A stretch of DNA of 64,000 nt from Ideonella livida (GTDB taxonomy: Bacteria > Pseudomonadota > Gammaproteobacteria > Burkholderiales > Burkholderiaceae_C), in assembly GCF_010499455.1 (NCBI RefSeq), contig NZ_JAAGOH010000004.1, positions 1-64,000 of the forward strand, in the 5' to 3' direction. The number at the start of each line of letters is the position of its first letter. Positions within the stretch are counted from its first letter, which is position 1. A model generated the notes under the pieces. The model searched no databases and was not told the DNA's origin. It worked only from the letters and a program-made list of their open reading frames with translations. Below are positions 20,401 through 29,701 of the stretch, one piece after another. The translations under genes and the position numbers were made by a program.

Positions 20401-21515
20401 GCCCCCACCTGTTCATGAACTTCAAGGTGGTGGACGAGCATGGCCGCCAGCTGGGCATGGGCCGGCAGCTGGCCACGCTCAAGGCCGAGCTGGGGGCGCA
20501 GGCGCGCAGCGCCTTCCAGGCCCTGGCCGCGCTGAAGGTGCAGGCCGCGCCGGCGCCGGCGCCCACCGCGCCGCAGGTCATCACCACCCCCAGTGGCGGG
20601 CGGGCGGTGGTGGCCGGTCTCAAGGCCCCGTCGGCGCCGGCCCCCAAGGTCGCAGCCGACACGCCGGCGGCCAGCTATACCGCCTGGACCTTTGGTGAGT
20701 TGCCGGAGCTGATGGAGATCCGCAAGGCTGGGCAGACCTTGATTGGATTTCCGGCCCTGATCGACAAAGGCGACCGGGTGGAGATCGAGGTTTTTGACGA
20801 GCCCGAGGTGGCCGCCAGCCGGCACCGCGCGGGCCTGCGCCGCCTGGTGGCGCTGCAGATCAAGGAGCCCTTGAAGTACCTGGAGAAGAACATCCCGGGC
20901 CTGACCCAGATGGGCGTGCTCTTCATGCCCCTGGGCACGGCCGAGGAGCTGAAGGTGCAGATCATCGACGTGGCGCTGGAGCGTGCCTTTCTTCAAGAGC
21001 CCTTGCCGCAGGACGCGGCCAGCTTCACCCGCCGGGTGGAGGAGGGCCGTGGCCGCCTGAACCTGATCGCCCAGGAGGTGGCCAAGCTGGCCGGTGTGGT
21101 GCTGGTGGAGTACGCCGCGGCCAGCCGCAAGCTCAAGGACGCCCGGCCACCCAAGGAGGTGGCCGAGGACATCACCGCCCAGCTGCAGCGCCTGTGCCCC
21201 AAGCGCTTCGTGGTGCAGATCCCGTGGGTCCAGTTGCAGCACTACGCCCGCTACCTCAAGGCCATCGTGATGCGCCTGGACAAGCTGCGCGCCGATCCCG
21301 AACGTGACGCCCAGCGCCTGGCGGAGTTGCGCCCGCTGGAGCAGCGCCTGCTGCGCCGCCAGGCCGACCTGAAGGGTCAGGCCGATGCCCGCTTGGAGGA
21401 CTTCCGCTGGCAGTTGGAGGAGCTGCGGGTGAGCCTGTTCGCGCAGGAGCTGCGCACGCCGCAGCCGGTGTCGGTCAAGCGCCTGGAGAAGACCTGGGCG
21501 CAGATCAGCAGCTGA
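17457..21515 (+). CDS. hrpA: ATP-dependent RNA helicase HrpA
   Basis: A DEAH-box helicase of about 1,350 residues, the normal size for bacterial HrpA. The Walker A motif is GETGSGKTTQ, the DEAH box is IIDEAHERSLN, motif III is TSATID, and motif VI appears as QRAGRCGR. HA2 and OB-like regions and the long DUF3418-type C-terminal half follow, ending in VKRLEKTWAQI. The start is uncertain: the frame opens at a TTG (17457), with another TTG at 17526, and the conserved region begins near residue 60 of the longer form. The gene end overlaps the convergent GGDEF/EAL gene by 11 bp. Confidence 0.93.
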   Translation: MLQRRAWCAVRRAPVFPPQDLPALSESTSAPLPAPAPRATRGSGARAPRPANPVPPITFPEGLPVSARREEIEQALREHQVVIVCGETGSGKTTQLPKIALALGRGWGAGGTGLIGHTQPRRIAASSVAKRIAEELKSPLGEVVGYKVRFQDRLQPGASVKLMTDGILLAETQTDPLLKAYDTLIIDEAHERSLNIDFLLGYLRQILPRRPDLKIIVTSATIDADRFAKHFESRRGPAPVLMVSGRTFPVEQRYKAFEESKDYDLLDAIAEGVDELWRSGPGDILVFLPGEREIREAADHLRKHLAHDPRHRHAEILPLFARLSQAEQDRVFEPGNGRRIVLATNVAETSLTVPGIRYVIDSGQARVKRYSYRNKVEQLQVEAISQAAANQRAGRCGRVANGICIRLYDEKDFLGRPRFTDPEILRSSLAGVILRMKALGLGLVEDFPFLEAPPKKAIADGYALLAELGAVDEANELTPIGKELSRLPLDPRVGRMILEARNRESLTEVLIIASALTGQDVRDRPLDQQQAADEKHKKFDDERSEFMGYLKLWHWIEEGRGQHGHAPKPGVAAGSAAPVDSHKLSNRQQEQRLRDSFVSPRRVREWRDIHSQLHTVVAEHGWRLNTSPATYEQVHLALLAGLLGNIGCKSDDEEWYLGARGIKFWRHPGAHLSKKPGRWLVAAELVETTRLYGRGLAAIEPQWLPGIAGHLIKTQLLEPHWEKKAAEVIAFERATLYGIVIYNQRKVNFGKVDAKAAREIFIRQALVAGDWESKLPFLAHNRRMIAQVEELEHKSRRQDVLVDEELIYAYYDQHLPADVVSGATLERWYRHASQARTADAPKLLHLSREELMRHEAAGVTTNTFPRTLRLGGVDCATSYLHQPGDAKDGVTVTVPIYALNQVSEERCDWLVPGMLEAKVLALVKSLHQKPRARLVPLPEYVAEFCELAPFAQGNLVDVLLKSVRERTQVAVQRNDFKLEQLSPHLFMNFKVVDEHGRQLGMGRQLATLKAELGAQARSAFQALAALKVQAAPAPAPTAPQVITTPSGGRAVVAGLKAPSAPAPKVAADTPAASYTAWTFGELPELMEIRKAGQTLIGFPALIDKGDRVEIEVFDEPEVAASRHRAGLRRLVALQIKEPLKYLEKNIPGLTQMGVLFMPLGTAEELKVQIIDVALERAFLQEPLPQDAASFTRRVEEGRGRLNLIAQEVAKLAGVVLVEYAAASRKLKDARPPKEVAEDITAQLQRLCPKRFVVQIPWVQLQHYARYLKAIVMRLDKLRADPERDAQRLAELRPLEQRLLRRQADLKGQADARLEDFRWQLEELRVSLFAQELRTPQPVSVKRLEKTWAQISS

Positions 21516-24267
21516 GGCCCGGGGCTGGCGGGGCCGCCAGCGCCCCCGCGGCGCCCACATCGGGCAGCCCGGTGAGGGGCTGGGGATGGCCGAACAGGTA
21601 GCCCTGGAAGTGGTCGCAGCCAGCTTCCTGCAGCAGCGCCAGTTGGGCCGGTTGCTCCACCCCTTCGGCCAGGGCCTTCAGGCCCAGGCTGTGGGCCAAC
21701 CCGATGACCGTGCGGGCAATGACCGCATCGGCACTGGCGCCGGGCAGTTCGCGCACAAAGCGTTGGTCCAGCTTGAGCTTGTGCAGCGGCAGCGCCTGCA
21801 GGTAGGCCAGCGAGGAGTAGCCGGTCCCGAAGTCGTCCAGCGACAGCAGCACGCCCAGGTCCCGCAGCTCCCGCATGCGGGCACTGGCCAATTCCACATC
21901 GTCCACCAGGGTGGACTCGGTGAGCTCCAACTCCAGCCGGCCCGGGGCCACCTCATGCTGAAGCAGGCAGGCCTGTACCCAGGCGCCCAGGCCGGTATCG
22001 TGAAACTGGCGCGCGCTCAGGTTGACCGCCAGGGTCCAGTGCCGGCGTGCGGGCATCCGGCGCCATTGCGCCAGGGTGGCGCAGGCCTGCTCGATGACCC
22101 AGCGGCCCATGGCCGGCAGGCAACCGCTCTGCTCGGCCACCGGGATGAAGTCCGCCGGCATCACCAGGCCCCGCTGCGGATGGCGCCAACGCAGCAGCCC
22201 TTCGCAGCCGGTGATGCGTCCCGCCCGGTCCACCTGCGGTTGGTAGACCAGTTCCAGCTCGCCCAGCGCCAGGGCCTCGTGCAGATCGGCCTCCAGCCGG
22301 GCGCGCGCCTCGGCCTCGGCCTGCATGGCCGGGCTGAAGAAGCGCAATTGGCCGGGGCCGGCCCGCTTGGCCCGGTACATGGCCAGGTCGGCCTGCTTGA
22401 GCACGTCCTCCACCGTCAGCGAAGGCTCGTTCAGCAAGGTGATGCCGATGCTGGGGGTGACGGTCACCCGCTGCTCGCGCAGCCACACCGGCTGACCCAC
22501 CGCGCGCATGAGCTTCTGGGCGATGTGCTCGGCGGCCAGGGGCAGTCGCGCCGGCTCCTGGGCGGGCAGCTCCGTGAGCACTACAAACTCGTCCCCGCCC
22601 AGTCGCGCCACCGTGTCGTTGGTCCGCAGGCAGCTCTTGATCTGCAGGGCCACGTGCAGCAGCAGGGCATCGCCCTGGTCGTGGCCCAGCACGTCGTTGA
22701 CACGTTTGAAGTCGTCCAGGTCGATGAAGAACACCACCGCCTGCACGCCGTGCCGGCGTTGCCGGGCCAGGGCCCGGCGCAGGCGGTCTTGCAGCAGGCG
22801 GCGGTTGGGCAGCCCGGTCAGCGGATCGTAGAAGGCCAGTTGATGGATGCGATCGGCATCGGCCTTGCGCTGGCGCAGGTCCTGCACCGTGCCCAGCACG
22901 TCGGCGCCCAGGCCGTCACCTGGCGGTCCGGCCGACAGCAGCAGCCACACCGGGATGGCGGGGCCGCTGGCGGGTTGCAGCCAGACTTCGCCGGACCACT
23001 GGCCCTCACCGGCGCGCAGCGCCTGCACCTCCAGGCCGAGGTGGGGCAGTTGCTCGCCGTGCAGGCCCAAGGCCTGCCAGGGCGCGCCCAGCAAGACGCT
23101 GGCCGGTCGCCCGGCCATGGCCTCCAGGCCAGGGTTCACGTAGGCCAGGCGCCCTTGGGCGTCGGCGATGAAGATGCCTTCGTGCGTTTGGCCGATGGCC
23201 TGTGAGAGCCGGCGCAAGGCACGCAGGCGCTGGCCGCGTTCCAGCAGGGTGCTCAGCTCGGCGGCCAGACGTTGTGCGGCCTCGACCTCGGTGGGGCGGA
23301 ACGGCGCGTCCTCGCGCAGCAGCGCCAGCTGCAGCGGGGGATGGCCCTGCTCCTGTCCGTGGAGGTGAAGCAGCAGCAGGCAGGCGTCGTGCCGCGACGT
23401 TCCCGCGGCACGCGGGGCGGGTCGGGGCGGGCGCCGCAGGTCCTGCCGCACCGTCAGCGGTCCGCCGGATGGCGCTGAGGCCGCCAGGCTGCCCAGCCAG
23501 GCCTCCAGGTCCACCCAGCTCAAGCTGGCGGGCAGCCGGCTGCCGCGAGAGGGCCACCCCGGCACCTCCGGTAGGGGGCGGATCTGCCACACCGGCGCTT
23601 CACACAGGGCGGCCAGCGCGGCGCCCGCCTGTTCGAGCAGCGGGCCCGGGCCGGCGGCTTCGACCTGGCGAAGCGCCAGCAGCGCGGCATTCACCCGTGC
23701 CTGCCACGTTTGAAGCAGCTCTGCGCTGCGGTCAATGAAGAGCAGCATGCGCCGCGGCGCCACCTCAAACGCCGAGCCCAGCGGCAGGCTCATCAAGGTA
23801 TGGGGCAGGCCGGCCCCGGTGGGGCCCAGGCGCACAGGCAGTCCGGTGGGCGGGCCACCTGGCTCGCTGGACCATTCGCCGTGCGCGGCCTGCCACAAGG
23901 CAGCGGGCGTGTCGGCATGCACGCGCTGCAGCAACTGGACCAGCGGGACGGGCCCCTCAGTCTGAGTCCAACCCAGCCACCGCTGCGCCGCCGCGTTGAG
24001 TTGGCACACCCGGTCCTGCGTGTCCACCACCAGGGCCGGGGCGGGCAGCGCGTCAAACAGTTGCTGCTGCTGTGCGCTGGTCTCGGCCAGCTGCTGCTGG
24101 GTGACTCGGAGCTCCTCGTTCTGGGCTTCCAGTTCGGCTTGGTAGAGCTGCAGCCGTTCTAGCAGGGCCCGGGTCACGGCGGGATCGACGGGCCTCGCCT
24201 GCAGGTGCGCCGCCAGGGCCTCGATCATGGCCCGGCGCGGCATGGGGGTGTTTTCAGCGCGGGTCAT
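21505..24267 (-). CDS. PAS-GGDEF-EAL cyclic-di-GMP enzyme
   Basis: A 920-residue cytosolic protein. Order: a short coiled coil (YQAELEAQNEELRVTQQQ), a PAS domain around 75-190, a GAF-like stretch, a second PAS around 330-440, GGDEF with intact GGDEF at 557-561 (diguanylate cyclase), and EAL with an EGLLRW variant at 689. Other EAL blocks (DDFGTGYSSLAYLQ, LKLDQRFVREL, AEGVEQPAQLALL) are present, so phosphodiesterase activity is plausible. I chose the ATG at 24267, which overlaps the upstream CheB-CheR gene by 14 bp; an ATG at 24243 would leave a short gap. Linkage suggests it takes its cue from the same input as the chemoreceptor arm. Confidence 0.9.
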   Translation of the reverse strand: MTRAENTPMPRRAMIEALAAHLQARPVDPAVTRALLERLQLYQAELEAQNEELRVTQQQLAETSAQQQQLFDALPAPALVVDTQDRVCQLNAAAQRWLGWTQTEGPVPLVQLLQRVHADTPAALWQAAHGEWSSEPGGPPTGLPVRLGPTGAGLPHTLMSLPLGSAFEVAPRRMLLFIDRSAELLQTWQARVNAALLALRQVEAAGPGPLLEQAGAALAALCEAPVWQIRPLPEVPGWPSRGSRLPASLSWVDLEAWLGSLAASAPSGGPLTVRQDLRRPPRPAPRAAGTSRHDACLLLLHLHGQEQGHPPLQLALLREDAPFRPTEVEAAQRLAAELSTLLERGQRLRALRRLSQAIGQTHEGIFIADAQGRLAYVNPGLEAMAGRPASVLLGAPWQALGLHGEQLPHLGLEVQALRAGEGQWSGEVWLQPASGPAIPVWLLLSAGPPGDGLGADVLGTVQDLRQRKADADRIHQLAFYDPLTGLPNRRLLQDRLRRALARQRRHGVQAVVFFIDLDDFKRVNDVLGHDQGDALLLHVALQIKSCLRTNDTVARLGGDEFVVLTELPAQEPARLPLAAEHIAQKLMRAVGQPVWLREQRVTVTPSIGITLLNEPSLTVEDVLKQADLAMYRAKRAGPGQLRFFSPAMQAEAEARARLEADLHEALALGELELVYQPQVDRAGRITGCEGLLRWRHPQRGLVMPADFIPVAEQSGCLPAMGRWVIEQACATLAQWRRMPARRHWTLAVNLSARQFHDTGLGAWVQACLLQHEVAPGRLELELTESTLVDDVELASARMRELRDLGVLLSLDDFGTGYSSLAYLQALPLHKLKLDQRFVRELPGASADAVIARTVIGLAHSLGLKALAEGVEQPAQLALLQEAGCDHFQGYLFGHPQPLTGLPDVGAAGALAAPPAPGLSC

Positions 24268-27200
24268 GGGGCTTGGCGGGCGACGGCTGCTGGTACCAGC
24301 TTGTGATGTTGGTGTGGCTGACCACGGCGCCAAACCCATGGCCCTGCAGGGGCGCGACGTTCATGACAAACCAGCGCCGCTCGGTGTCGGTATGGCAGGG
24401 GTAGCGCAGGCTGAAGCTGTCTCGGGTGCCGCCCAGCACCTCGCGCAGGCCGAAGGCGGCGTGGCGGGCGTCGCCCCCTTCTTCGGCGGCGTTGCAGATC
24501 TGCAGGTAGTTGATGCCCGGACCGCTGTGACGCAAGCCCGGGTCGCCGTTGGCAGCGGCAAAGCGGCGCCAGGCCTGGTTGACCAGCCGGATAGTGCCGG
24601 CCTCGTCCAGCACGGCAATATGCTCGGGCAGGGCGTCCAAGATGCTCTGCAGCCGACGGGCGTCTTGCAGGGCGGTGACGTCGGTGAAGCTCAGCACCGC
24701 GCCGGCCAGGGCCCGGGAGGGGATGCGGTAGCTCTGGATGCGGGCCAGGTAGCCGCGTTGGCCGTCTCGGTGGCTGATTGGCCGCTCCACCGGCTGCTGG
24801 TGCTCCAGCGTGTGCTGCAGGTCCTCCACCAGGGTCGGATAGAGCAGGTCGTGGCTGAAATCGTCCAGTCGCCGACCCAGATCGCCGGCCTGCAGCCGGA
24901 ACAGCCGGGCGGCCTCGGGACTGAAGCGGGTCAAGCGCAGGTGGTCGTCCACAAACAGCGTGGCCACGCCTACTGCACGCTCCATGCTCTCCAGGTCGGC
25001 ATGGGCGCGGTGCAGCTGGGCCAGCTTGCTCTCGTACTCGGCATTGACCGTGTGCAGCTCCTCGTTGAGGGCCTGCAGTTCCTCGTTGCTGCTTTGCAGC
25101 TCCTCGTTGGCGGAGATCAGCTCCTCGTTGGTGGCCTGGATTTCCTCGTGCGAAGTCTCCATCTCCTCCAGCACGGCCTGCAGGTCGGCCCGGGCATGGT
25201 CCAGCTCCTGTTGCAGGTCGGCCAGGCGCTCTGCGGCCAGCAGGTCGGGGCTGACGGTGGCGGGTGCTTCCTGCAGGGCGCACTGGGCGTCAAAACTCAG
25301 CGTGACCAGGTCGGTGGACACCGGCAAGGCCTGCAGGCGCAGCAGTGGGGCGTGGGCGTCGGCCTTGCCGCTGGCAGGAGAGGCGGGGGCCGCGGCGTTA
25401 GGGGGCCAGGCCAGCACGGTGCTGGCGGGCAGCCGGTGCTGGCGCACCTGATGCACCAGCGCCAGGGCCGGACCTGCCAAGCCTGTAGGCAGCAGGCGCA
25501 GCAGCTGCAGGGTGGCCTGGCCTTCGCGCGGAACCATCCACGGCGAGAGGTCGCCAAAGAAGTGCAGCACTTGGCCCTGGCCGTCCACCAGCACCGCCGG
25601 AGGCAGGTGCTGGGCGCACAGCGCCGCCTGCGCCAGCTGCACCGGGTCGGCGTCCAGGCCGTCGCTGGGGGCCTCGCCTGGCCCACGGCCGCGCCGGGTG
25701 CCCGCTGACAGGCCCAGACCGCCCTTGTGCAGCATGGCGGGCAGGGCCGCGCCGGCCAGGCGTCGGTACAGCTTGGCCCGGCCATCCACGGTCCGGAAGG
25801 CCGACTCCAGCGGGCCCAGGGACTCGCTGGGGCCCAGCAGCAGGTGGCCGCCGGGGCTCAGCGCAAAGTGCAGCCTGGCCAGCGCCCGCTCCTGCGCCGC
25901 GGCGTTGAAATAGATGAGGGTGTTGCGGCAGACCACCAGGTCCATGCGGGTGAAGGGGGGGTCGCCCAGCAGGTTGTGCTGGGCGAACACCACCTGCGCC
26001 CGCAGCTCGGGCCGCACCTGCCACAGGCCCTTGCCGTGGGGCTGGAAATGCCGCGCCCGGCGGGCAAGATCGAGCTCGGCCAGTGCGGCATCACCGTACA
26101 GGCCCAGGCTGGCGGCCTCGACATGGTGGGGCGAGACGTCGGTGGCGAAGATCTTGAGCTGGCAGCCGCGCTGCTGGCGCTCGAACTCCTCGGTGATCAG
26201 CATGGCCACGGAGTAGGCCTCCTCACCGGTGGCCACACCGGCCAGCCACACCCGCAGGGTCTGGTGGCGCCGGCGGGCGGCCACCAGTGGCGCGATGACC
26301 TGCACGCGCCATTGCTCCCAAACCTCGGGATCGCGGAAGAAGTGCGTCACGCCAATGAGCAGGTCGCGGTGGAGCTGGCGCAGCTCCTCCGGGTCGTCCT
26401 GCAGGCGCTGCAGGTAGTCGTCCAGCACCGGCAACTGCAGCAGCATCTGGCGGCGCTGCAGGCGGCGCTGCAGGGTGGCGGGCTTGTAGTCGCCGAAATC
26501 CAGTCCGCAGTGTTCGAGCAGCAGTGCGACCACCCCAGCCAGGCCGGTGGGCAGGCAGACCGCCGGCCCTGCGGCCAGCACAGCCTCTGCATCCTGGCGC
26601 CAGGGGGCCAAAAAACGCAAGGCGGCGGCCGGCAGCTCTGCGGCCGGCAGCACGGCGTCCACCACGCCGGTGTCCATGGCTGCCCGCGGCATGCCATCGA
26701 AGCGCGCGTCCTGGGGCGCCTGGGCCAGCACCAGGCCGCAGGCTTCGTTGAGGGCGACCACGCCCCGGCTGCCGTCGGAGCCCGTGCCTGACAGCACCAC
26801 GGCCACGCAGCGTGGCCCCAAGGCAGCGGCTGCGCTGTGAAGGAACAGGTCGATGGGCAGCGAGAACGCGCCGGCGGGCCGGTCCTGCAGGCGCAGGCAA
26901 CCGTTTTGCAGTTCCATGAGCTTGCCCGGTGGAATCAGGGCCACCCGATCGGGCTGCAGGACCTGCCCGTCCTCCGCCAGGGCCACGGGCAGGGTGGTAT
27001 GCCGCGCCAGCAGGCTGTCCATCATGGAGCGGTGGTCGGGCAGCAGGTGCTGGATGACCACCCAGGCCACGCCGGTGCGGGTTGGGCAGGCGCTGAAGAA
27101 CTGCACCAGTGCATCCAGTCCGCCTGCGGAGGCGCCCAACACCACCAGCGGAACGGTGTCGGAAGGGGGCGTTGGCAAGGCAACTGGTGCGGCCGGTGCC

Positions 27201-27286
27201 TGGGATAACGCGTCGCGGGTGCCTTGGGCAGGCGTCGACGCCAACGCCATGGCGGTGTCATCGCCGGGTGGCAGGGGGTGGGTCAT
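24254..27286 (-). CDS. CheB-CheR-PAS fusion protein
   Basis: A 1,010-residue fusion. Residues about 45-230 are a CheB methylesterase with no receiver; the catalytic triad is seen as Ser53 in GASAGG, His80 in VIQHLLPDH and Asp171 in SGTGSDG. Residues about 245-500 are a CheR methyltransferase (ATGEEAYSVAML SAM site, VVCRNTLIYF, LLLGPSESLG). A long coiled coil with repeated Glu-Glu-Leu units (EEIQATNEELISANEELQSS) leads to two PAS domains. ATG 27286 follows AGGGAG. Such fusions set the methylation state of receptors or feed histidine kinases without a phosphorylated receiver. It overlaps the GGDEF/EAL gene. Confidence 0.92.
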   Translation of the reverse strand: MTHPLPPGDDTAMALASTPAQGTRDALSQAPAAPVALPTPPSDTVPLVVLGASAGGLDALVQFFSACPTRTGVAWVVIQHLLPDHRSMMDSLLARHTTLPVALAEDGQVLQPDRVALIPPGKLMELQNGCLRLQDRPAGAFSLPIDLFLHSAAAALGPRCVAVVLSGTGSDGSRGVVALNEACGLVLAQAPQDARFDGMPRAAMDTGVVDAVLPAAELPAAALRFLAPWRQDAEAVLAAGPAVCLPTGLAGVVALLLEHCGLDFGDYKPATLQRRLQRRQMLLQLPVLDDYLQRLQDDPEELRQLHRDLLIGVTHFFRDPEVWEQWRVQVIAPLVAARRRHQTLRVWLAGVATGEEAYSVAMLITEEFERQQRGCQLKIFATDVSPHHVEAASLGLYGDAALAELDLARRARHFQPHGKGLWQVRPELRAQVVFAQHNLLGDPPFTRMDLVVCRNTLIYFNAAAQERALARLHFALSPGGHLLLGPSESLGPLESAFRTVDGRAKLYRRLAGAALPAMLHKGGLGLSAGTRRGRGPGEAPSDGLDADPVQLAQAALCAQHLPPAVLVDGQGQVLHFFGDLSPWMVPREGQATLQLLRLLPTGLAGPALALVHQVRQHRLPASTVLAWPPNAAAPASPASGKADAHAPLLRLQALPVSTDLVTLSFDAQCALQEAPATVSPDLLAAERLADLQQELDHARADLQAVLEEMETSHEEIQATNEELISANEELQSSNEELQALNEELHTVNAEYESKLAQLHRAHADLESMERAVGVATLFVDDHLRLTRFSPEAARLFRLQAGDLGRRLDDFSHDLLYPTLVEDLQHTLEHQQPVERPISHRDGQRGYLARIQSYRIPSRALAGAVLSFTDVTALQDARRLQSILDALPEHIAVLDEAGTIRLVNQAWRRFAAANGDPGLRHSGPGINYLQICNAAEEGGDARHAAFGLREVLGGTRDSFSLRYPCHTDTERRWFVMNVAPLQGHGFGAVVSHTNITSWYQQPSPAKPHDPR

Positions 27287-27473
27287 GGGCTCCCTGTGGC
27301 CGGCTAGGGGGGGCTGCGCCGGTGTGACGCGGGTAGTGCCGACTCTTGGAGCCGACTCTAGCCGTACGCACGCCAGATCATTCCACCTTTTGTCCTGATT
27401 CGGGACAGGATCCACCCGGGGGGCACAGGGCCGAGGGGACAGGTCGCCTGCCTGTCCCACGGTCTGGTGACGC

Positions 27474-27884
27474 TCAGCCCCCTTCCGGGGAGGCGCCCGT
27501 TGCGGACGTGGCCGGTGCGGCGCCCACCGGCAGGTAGTTGCGCAGCAGCTGCGCCAGCTCGGTGCCCCCCACGGGCTTGACCAGCCAGGCGGTGGCGCCG
27601 GCTTGGCGGGCCTGCTCGCGTTGGGCGCGCTGGCCTTGGGTGGTCAGCGCGATGATGGGCGTGAAGCGCAGAATCTGTCGGGCCTGGGGGATGAGCTTGA
27701 GACCGTCCAACCGGGGCATGACGATGTCGGTCAGCATCAGGTCCGGGCGCAGTCCCTGCTGCAGCAGTTCCAGGGCGGCCTGGCCGTCCGGGGCGGTGAC
27801 CACGCGGTAGCCGGAGAGCTCCAGCGACATCTGCAGGCTGCGCCGCATGGTGGAGGAATCGTCCACGACAAGGATCAGGGCCAT
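27474..27884 (-). CDS. single-domain response regulator (CheY-like)
   Basis: A receiver of 136 residues with no output domain. The acid pair in VVDDSS, phospho-acceptor Asp53 in LTDIVMPRLDG, the Thr of IALTTQ and the Lys of LVKPVGG are all present. The C-terminal 20 residues are Ala/Gly/Ser-rich extra. It is closely similar to the receivers at 29185 and 42890 (shared RFTPI-ALTT and GATxWLVKP blocks), pointing to duplication. It lies 14 bp downstream of the small membrane receptor gene. Confidence 0.92.
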   Translation of the reverse strand: MALILVVDDSSTMRRSLQMSLELSGYRVVTAPDGQAALELLQQGLRPDLMLTDIVMPRLDGLKLIPQARQILRFTPIIALTTQGQRAQREQARQAGATAWLVKPVGGTELAQLLRNYLPVGAAPATSATGASPEGG

Positions 27885-27898
27885 GGGGTGCTCCGGCG

Positions 27899-29173
27899 TC
27901 AGAACAGCTCGATGCGGGGGCCGTGTTGGGTGGCCAGGGTGAGGTTGCGGTCCTGCTGCCCGTCGGGCAGCTCATCAGGAACGCGGCGGACCTCTTCCTT
28001 GGGAATCTGGTGGCCCAGCGCCTGGGCATGGGCCACCCGCTGGGAGTGCATCACGTAGTTCTGCGTCCACAGGCTCAGCAGTTCCTCCAGCAGCACCGGC
28101 GGCGGCGGGGCCTCGCCATCGATGAGCTGGTAGAGCTGCGAGAAGTGGTCCGACAGGCTGCTGAGCGCGGTGTTGATCTGTTCGAGCAGCTGGCGGTTGA
28201 TGTCCTGGAACTGCATGTCCCCCAGGGTGTCGATGATGTCGGTGGTCACCACCTGCATGCCGGCCTCCATGTTGGTGGACAGCTCGCTGAGGTAGGGCAC
28301 CACGTCGCCCAGGGTCTCGCTCATGGTCTGGATGTGGCGGGCGATCTCGCCCAGTTGTTGTGCCGCGCCCTCGGCCTGCAGGTGGTCGGCGCTGTTGACC
28401 TCTTCGTCGATGGTCTGCGCAGCGGCGGTGATGCCCTCGGTGATCTGACGGGCGGCCTCGGCCGTTTGGGTGGACAGGCGGCGCACCTCGGCGGCCACCA
28501 CCTTGAAGCCGGCCCCTTCATGGCCGGCCCGTGCCGCCTCGATGCTGGCGTTGATGGCCAGCAGGTTGGTCTGGCGGGAGATGTCGGCAATCAGGGCGGC
28601 CAGCGGGGTGAGCTGGCGCACCTGCTCAGCCACCGCGCGCACCCGGTCTTGGTTGCGCTGGCGGGCCTCTTCAAACTGGCGCTGGTGTTCGGCCAGGCTG
28701 GCCACCGCCTGCCCGTGTTCGCCGGCGCGGGTCAGGGAGTCGGCCGACAGGCTGTGCGAGCGCTCCACTGCATGCATCACCCGGCCGCGCAGGTCCACGG
28801 CGTTGGCATGCACCCGGTTCATGCGCTCCATCATCGACATGACGGCGGTCTCGGAGGTCTGGATGGTGGCGCTGACCTGCTGCTTGAGCACCCCGAAGGC
28901 CTGGCGCAGGGTGCTGATGTCCTGGATGACGACCTCCGTGGCCCGCAGGTTGCGCCCCAGCTTGACCTTGCGGGGCCGCAACTGCATGGCGCTGCCACCG
29001 AGCAGGCCGGCCAGCAGCGCCACGGCATGGCCCGGATCCACCATCTCCGGCCAGAACCAGGAGGCCGCCACCAGGCCCGCCACGCCTGTCACCGCCAGGG
29101 CCATATGCCAGGCCCGTGCCGGGCTCTGACGCTCCGACCCTTGCGGGCCGCTTTGCTGCTCGTCGTTGTTCAT
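27899..29173 (-). CDS. small membrane methyl-accepting chemotaxis protein, no ligand domain
   Basis: The 424-residue receptor has two closely spaced membrane helices (about 23-42 and 49-65) with no sensory domain between them, so any input must come from within the membrane, the cytoplasm or partner proteins. The signalling hairpin tip reads [21 protein letters not shown]. After the hairpin, a [13 protein letters not shown] segment and a tail ending in IELF follow. The same architecture and the same C-terminal four residues occur in the receptor at 43282. The gene is flanked by two CheY-like genes at 11-14 bp. Confidence 0.9.
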   Translation of the reverse strand: MNNDEQQSGPQGSERQSPARAWHMALAVTGVAGLVAASWFWPEMVDPGHAVALLAGLLGGSAMQLRPRKVKLGRNLRATEVVIQDISTLRQAFGVLKQQVSATIQTSETAVMSMMERMNRVHANAVDLRGRVMHAVERSHSLSADSLTRAGEHGQAVASLAEHQRQFEEARQRNQDRVRAVAEQVRQLTPLAALIADISRQTNLLAINASIEAARAGHEGAGFKVVAAEVRRLSTQTAEAARQITEGITAAAQTIDEEVNSADHLQAEGAAQQLGEIARHIQTMSETLGDVVPYLSELSTNMEAGMQVVTTDIIDTLGDMQFQDINRQLLEQINTALSSLSDHFSQLYQLIDGEAPPPPVLLEELLSLWTQNYVMHSQRVAHAQALGHQIPKEEVRRVPDELPDGQQDRNLTLATQHGPRIELF

Positions 29174-29184
29174 CCCCAGCCCCT

Positions 29185-29550
29185 TCAGGCGCCCGGCAGG
29201 ACCTGCTTGATCACCTTGACCAGTTCCGCACCACCCACCGGCTTGACCAGCCAGCCGGTGGCGCCGTTCTTCTTGGCCTCGTCGCGCTTGACCTGCTGGC
29301 TCTCGGTGGTGAGCGCCAGGATCGGCGTGAAGCGCAGCATCTTGCGGGCCTCGCGGATGAGCGTGATGCCGTCCATGCGTGGCATGTTGATGTCGGTGAT
29401 GATGAGGTCAGGCTTGAGCCCGCCCTTGAGCTTGGTGAGCGCCACATCCCCGTCGTTGGCGGTCTCCACCTTGAAGCCGCTGATCTCCAGGGTGCCCTTC
29501 AGGCTCATCAGCATGGTGGCCGAGTCGTCCACCAGAAACACGCTCTTCAT
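29185..29550 (-). CDS. CheY-type response regulator
   Basis: A 121-residue single receiver. FLVDDSATM carries the acid pair; the phospho-acceptor is Asp53 in [18 protein letters not shown] and WLVKPVGG supply the Thr and Lys. It is strikingly like the receiver at 42890: both share [16 protein letters not shown] and end in IKQVLPGA. In both arms this CheY directly precedes a small membrane receptor, suggesting duplication of a cheY-receptor pair. A possible 21-codon leader ORF ends one base before its ATG. Confidence 0.92.
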   Translation of the reverse strand: MKSVFLVDDSATMLMSLKGTLEISGFKVETANDGDVALTKLKGGLKPDLIITDINMPRMDGITLIREARKMLRFTPILALTTESQQVKRDEAKKNGATGWLVKPVGGAELVKVIKQVLPGA

Positions 29551-29551
29551 G

Positions 29552-29617
29552 CTAGTCCTTCATGTCCAAGGGAGAACCGGCTGTGCAGCCCTCCGTGCCG
29601 CGTGTGCCCGCATCCAT
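29552..29617 (-). CDS. possible leader mini-ORF ahead of cheY
   Basis: On the minus strand AAGGAG lies about 7 bases before an ATG opening 21 codons (beginning MDAGTRG) whose TAG is one base before the cheY ATG at 29550. The good ribosome binding site and the near-touching stop and start suggest translational coupling, but so short a frame can be chance and no homologue is known to me. Confidence 0.2.
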   Translation of the reverse strand: MDAGTRGTEGCTAGSPLDMKD

Positions 29618-29701
29618 GCCTCACTCCTTCGCGTTTACGGCCGTGGCGCGGGGGACTTGAGCGGGGACTTACACCAAGTCCCAGTCGCCGTGTCCAAGGT
29701 C

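Noticed and set aside
18504-21560. 1,018-codon minus-strand open frame opposite hrpA
   Set aside because: Same shadow effect; Leu/Gln/His/Gly-rich with no motif, and hrpA is certain.
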